NCBI RefSeq assembly: GCF_000208745.1
Contig: NC_030857.1
Span: forward strand, 7,702,580 to 7,766,579
Length of the DNA stretch: 64,000 nucleotides
Direction: 5' to 3'
DNA from: Theobroma cacao
Taxonomy: Eukaryota > Streptophyta > Magnoliopsida > Malvales > Malvaceae
Below are positions 61,853-64,000 of the stretch, piece by piece. The position numbers and the translations under genes were made by a program. The notes beneath the pieces are model-generated. The model saw only the letters and a list, made by a program, of their open reading frames with translations, did not search any database and was not told the origin of the DNA. Position 1 is the first letter of the stretch; each line of letters opens with the position of its first letter.

Positions 61853-63985
61853 ATGGCTGTGAATGCAGCCTCTATACTCAACCGTCTCCTTCAACACAAA
61901 ACCCATAAACCCCAAAACCAACCCAACAGCCTGAAATCCGTAACCCAATCAATCCTCACTCACCTCAAGTCAGGTCGTCTTCAAAAAGCCGTTTCTGTAT
62001 TGTTTGCTTACCCTGAACCTTTCCCTCATTCTCTTTACGCCCATCTTTTCCACCTTTGTTCCGCAAAAGATGCTATTGTTGAAGCCCGAAAGCTTGAATC
62101 CCACTTAGTCACCTTCTGCCCTTTGCCCCCAGTGTTCCTCTTGAACCGCGCTATAGAAACCTATGGGAAATGCGGGTGTTTGGTTGACGCAAGGGAACTG
62201 TTTGATGAAATGCCTGAACGCGATGGGGGTTCCTGGAATACGATGATAACAGCGTATGCACGAAATGGGTTTCAAGAAAAGGCTTTGTGCTTGTTTTCGG
62301 AGATGAATAGGGAAGGAATTTTGCCAAATGAGATCACATTCGCTAGTGTTTTGGGCTCTTGCGGTGTTGTTTTAGAGCTTGGCCTTTCGAGGCAAATTCA
62401 CGCAATGGTTGTGAAGTATGGTTACTCTAACAATGTTGTTTTGGGGAGTTCACTTGTTGATGTTTATGGGAAGTGTGGAGTTATAAGTGATGCAAGGCGG
62501 ATTTTTGATCAGATTGAGAATCCAAATGATGTTTCGTGGAATGTGATTGTTAGGCGGTATCTTGAGATAGGGGATGGAAAAGAGGCAGTATCTATGTTTT
62601 TTAGGGTGTTTCGAGGAGATGTTAGACCTTTGAATTTTACATTCTCTAATGCCCTTGTTGCTTGTTCAAGCATGTCTGCACTTAAGGAAGGGATGCAAAT
62701 TCATGGAGTTGTGTTTAAGATTAACTTTGAGAAGGATAAAGTTGTTTCCAGTTCGCTTATTGGTATGTATGTGAAATGTGGGAGATTAGAGAGTGCTCGT
62801 ATGATATTTGACCAACTTGGTTCCAAGGATTTGATTTCTTGGACTGCAATTATGTCAGGGTATGCTATGTGTGGGAGAACTAGAGAGGCAAGGGAACTCT
62901 TTAATATGATGCCTGAACGAAATGTAATCTCATGGAATGCAATGCTGGCAGGGTATACTCATTTGTTTCAATGGGAAGATGCCTTGGAGTTCGTTTTTCT
63001 TATGCGCAGAATGACTAAAGAAATTGACCATGTGACTCTTGTGTTAGTTTTAAATATCTGTGCTGGCATTTCAGATGTTGAAATGGGGAAACAGGTTCAT
63101 GGATTTATCTACCGACATGGGTTCTGTTCCAATATCTTTGTTGGTAATGCTCTTCTCGACATGTATGGCAAATGTGGGACCTTGAACAGTGCCAGAGTTT
63201 GGTTTTACCAAATGAGTCAGGAGAGAGATACGGTTTCTTGGAATGCTTTGTTGACTAGCTACGCTCGGCATCATCGGAGTGAGCAGGCTATGACATTTTT
63301 TAATGAGATGCAATGGGAGTCAAGACCATGCAAATTTACATTTGGAACCCTTCTGGCAGCTTGTGCAAATATGTTTGCACTTAATCATGGCAAACAAATC
63401 CATGGATTCATGATTAGAAATGGTTATGAGCTGGATATGGTGATCAGAGGAGCTTTGGTCGACATGTATTGTAAATGTCGTTGTGTTTTATATGCTCTCG
63501 CGATTTTCAAAGAGGCAGCTTTACGTGATGTGGTTCTTTGGAACACCATGATTTTTGGATGTTGTCACAACGGAAGGGGCAGAGAGGTACTTGAATTGGT
63601 TGGCTTGATGGAGGAGGAAGGTGTCAAACCAGACCATGTCACCTTTCAAGGTATTCTGCTTGCGTGCATATGTGAGCATGAAGCTGAGCTGGGTAAGCAA
63701 TATTTTAATTCAATGAGCAATGACTATTGCATTATACCCCGGTTGGAGCACTATGATTGTATGATTGAAATCTACAGCCGGTGTGGGTGCATGGAGGAGC
63801 TCGAGAAATTTATTAAGAGTTTGCCATTTGAGCCAACCGTTGCAATGTTGACTAGAGTCTTCGATGCATGCGAAAAGCATGGTGCTGTGAGGTTTGGAGA
63901 ATGGGCCGCTGAGCAACATAATCAATTGAATCCATCTACCCCACTAAGATTTGAACTCAAGGACAGAAGGAAAATAGGTAGGTAG
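61853..63985 (+). CDS. PLS-class pentatricopeptide repeat protein
   Basis: An intronless frame of 710 residues from the ATG at 61,853; an in-frame ATG at 61,790 would give 731. The N-terminus, rich in Ala, Asn and Lys and poor in acidic residues, suits organelle targeting. Tandem PPR motifs run from about residue 90 to 650, with recurring S-type 'YGKCG..DAR.lFD.MpeRd' and P/L-type 'SWN.mi..Ya..G....Al.LF..M' units. An E-like segment follows, with no DYW deaminase domain. Layout and N-terminus recall Arabidopsis At3g26540, from memory. PLS proteins bind organelle RNA base by base, usually for C-to-U editing or processing; the target is unknown. The stop follows RRKIGR; a GTAGGT at 63,977 could be a donor to an exon beyond the window. 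The frame is intact. Confidence 0.88.
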   Translation: MAVNAASILNRLLQHKTHKPQNQPNSLKSVTQSILTHLKSGRLQKAVSVLFAYPEPFPHSLYAHLFHLCSAKDAIVEARKLESHLVTFCPLPPVFLLNRAIETYGKCGCLVDARELFDEMPERDGGSWNTMITAYARNGFQEKALCLFSEMNREGILPNEITFASVLGSCGVVLELGLSRQIHAMVVKYGYSNNVVLGSSLVDVYGKCGVISDARRIFDQIENPNDVSWNVIVRRYLEIGDGKEAVSMFFRVFRGDVRPLNFTFSNALVACSSMSALKEGMQIHGVVFKINFEKDKVVSSSLIGMYVKCGRLESARMIFDQLGSKDLISWTAIMSGYAMCGRTREARELFNMMPERNVISWNAMLAGYTHLFQWEDALEFVFLMRRMTKEIDHVTLVLVLNICAGISDVEMGKQVHGFIYRHGFCSNIFVGNALLDMYGKCGTLNSARVWFYQMSQERDTVSWNALLTSYARHHRSEQAMTFFNEMQWESRPCKFTFGTLLAACANMFALNHGKQIHGFMIRNGYELDMVIRGALVDMYCKCRCVLYALAIFKEAALRDVVLWNTMIFGCCHNGRGREVLELVGLMEEEGVKPDHVTFQGILLACICEHEAELGKQYFNSMSNDYCIIPRLEHYDCMIEIYSRCGCMEELEKFIKSLPFEPTVAMLTRVFDACEKHGAVRFGEWAAEQHNQLNPSTPLRFELKDRRKIGR

Positions 63986-64000
63986 GGAATTGTTGACAGA

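Overview
This window looks like nuclear DNA of a dicot plant. It is AT-rich, its genes have GT-AG introns, one gene belongs to the plant-expanded PLS class of pentatricopeptide repeat (PPR) proteins, and most of the rest is nested plant transposons (Mutator-like, hAT, Ty1/copia, Ty3/gypsy, LARD). The species cannot be fixed from sequence reading alone; a rosid is only a guess. I found no tRNA, rRNA, CRISPR or bacterial-type feature.

Layout. 1-7,400 is gene-poor: a TATA promoter with an 18-bp palindrome, three consecutive hairpins (921-1047), LTR debris and a Mutator-like terminus (4,190-4,885). 7,401-30,174 is one nested structure. Its outer layer is a Mutator-like element (MULE, 7,633-29,956) built as a giant palindrome, with two convergent, decayed transposase copies and long terminal inverted repeats carrying arrays of a GCATTACGTGACT-like motif. 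Its centre holds a foldback sequence rich in ATCTATCGATAGAT palindromes. A 10.1-kb noncoding LTR element (LARD type, TSD TCTGC) sits in the left foldback arm. A 2.66-kb solo LTR (TSD CCAAA) splits the right terminal repeat. The MULE is bracketed by two diverged copies of a roughly 220-bp segment, the right one forming the promoter region of the next gene.

30,343-32,173 is a four-exon 2-oxoglutarate/Fe(II) dioxygenase gene of the DMR6-like type. 32,401-53,900 is again transposon territory: a 156-bp tandem repeat, a hAT-type element with 8-bp flanking repeats, a 67-bp satellite interrupted by a solo LTR (TSD ATTGA), copia and gypsy fragments, and a minus-strand copia-type element (46,256-53,900) with recognisable gag but no recognised pol. 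53,901-58,700 is unassigned, low-repeat intergenic DNA.

The right end carries two plus-strand genes: a two-exon gene for an uncharacterised plant protein (58,719-60,740) and an intronless PLS-class PPR gene (61,853-63,985), probably acting in organelle RNA processing. The three genes show no evident functional link. The most unusual content is the palindromic MULE with its long flanking duplication, and the recurring palindromic ATCGAT-core motifs shared by otherwise different elements.
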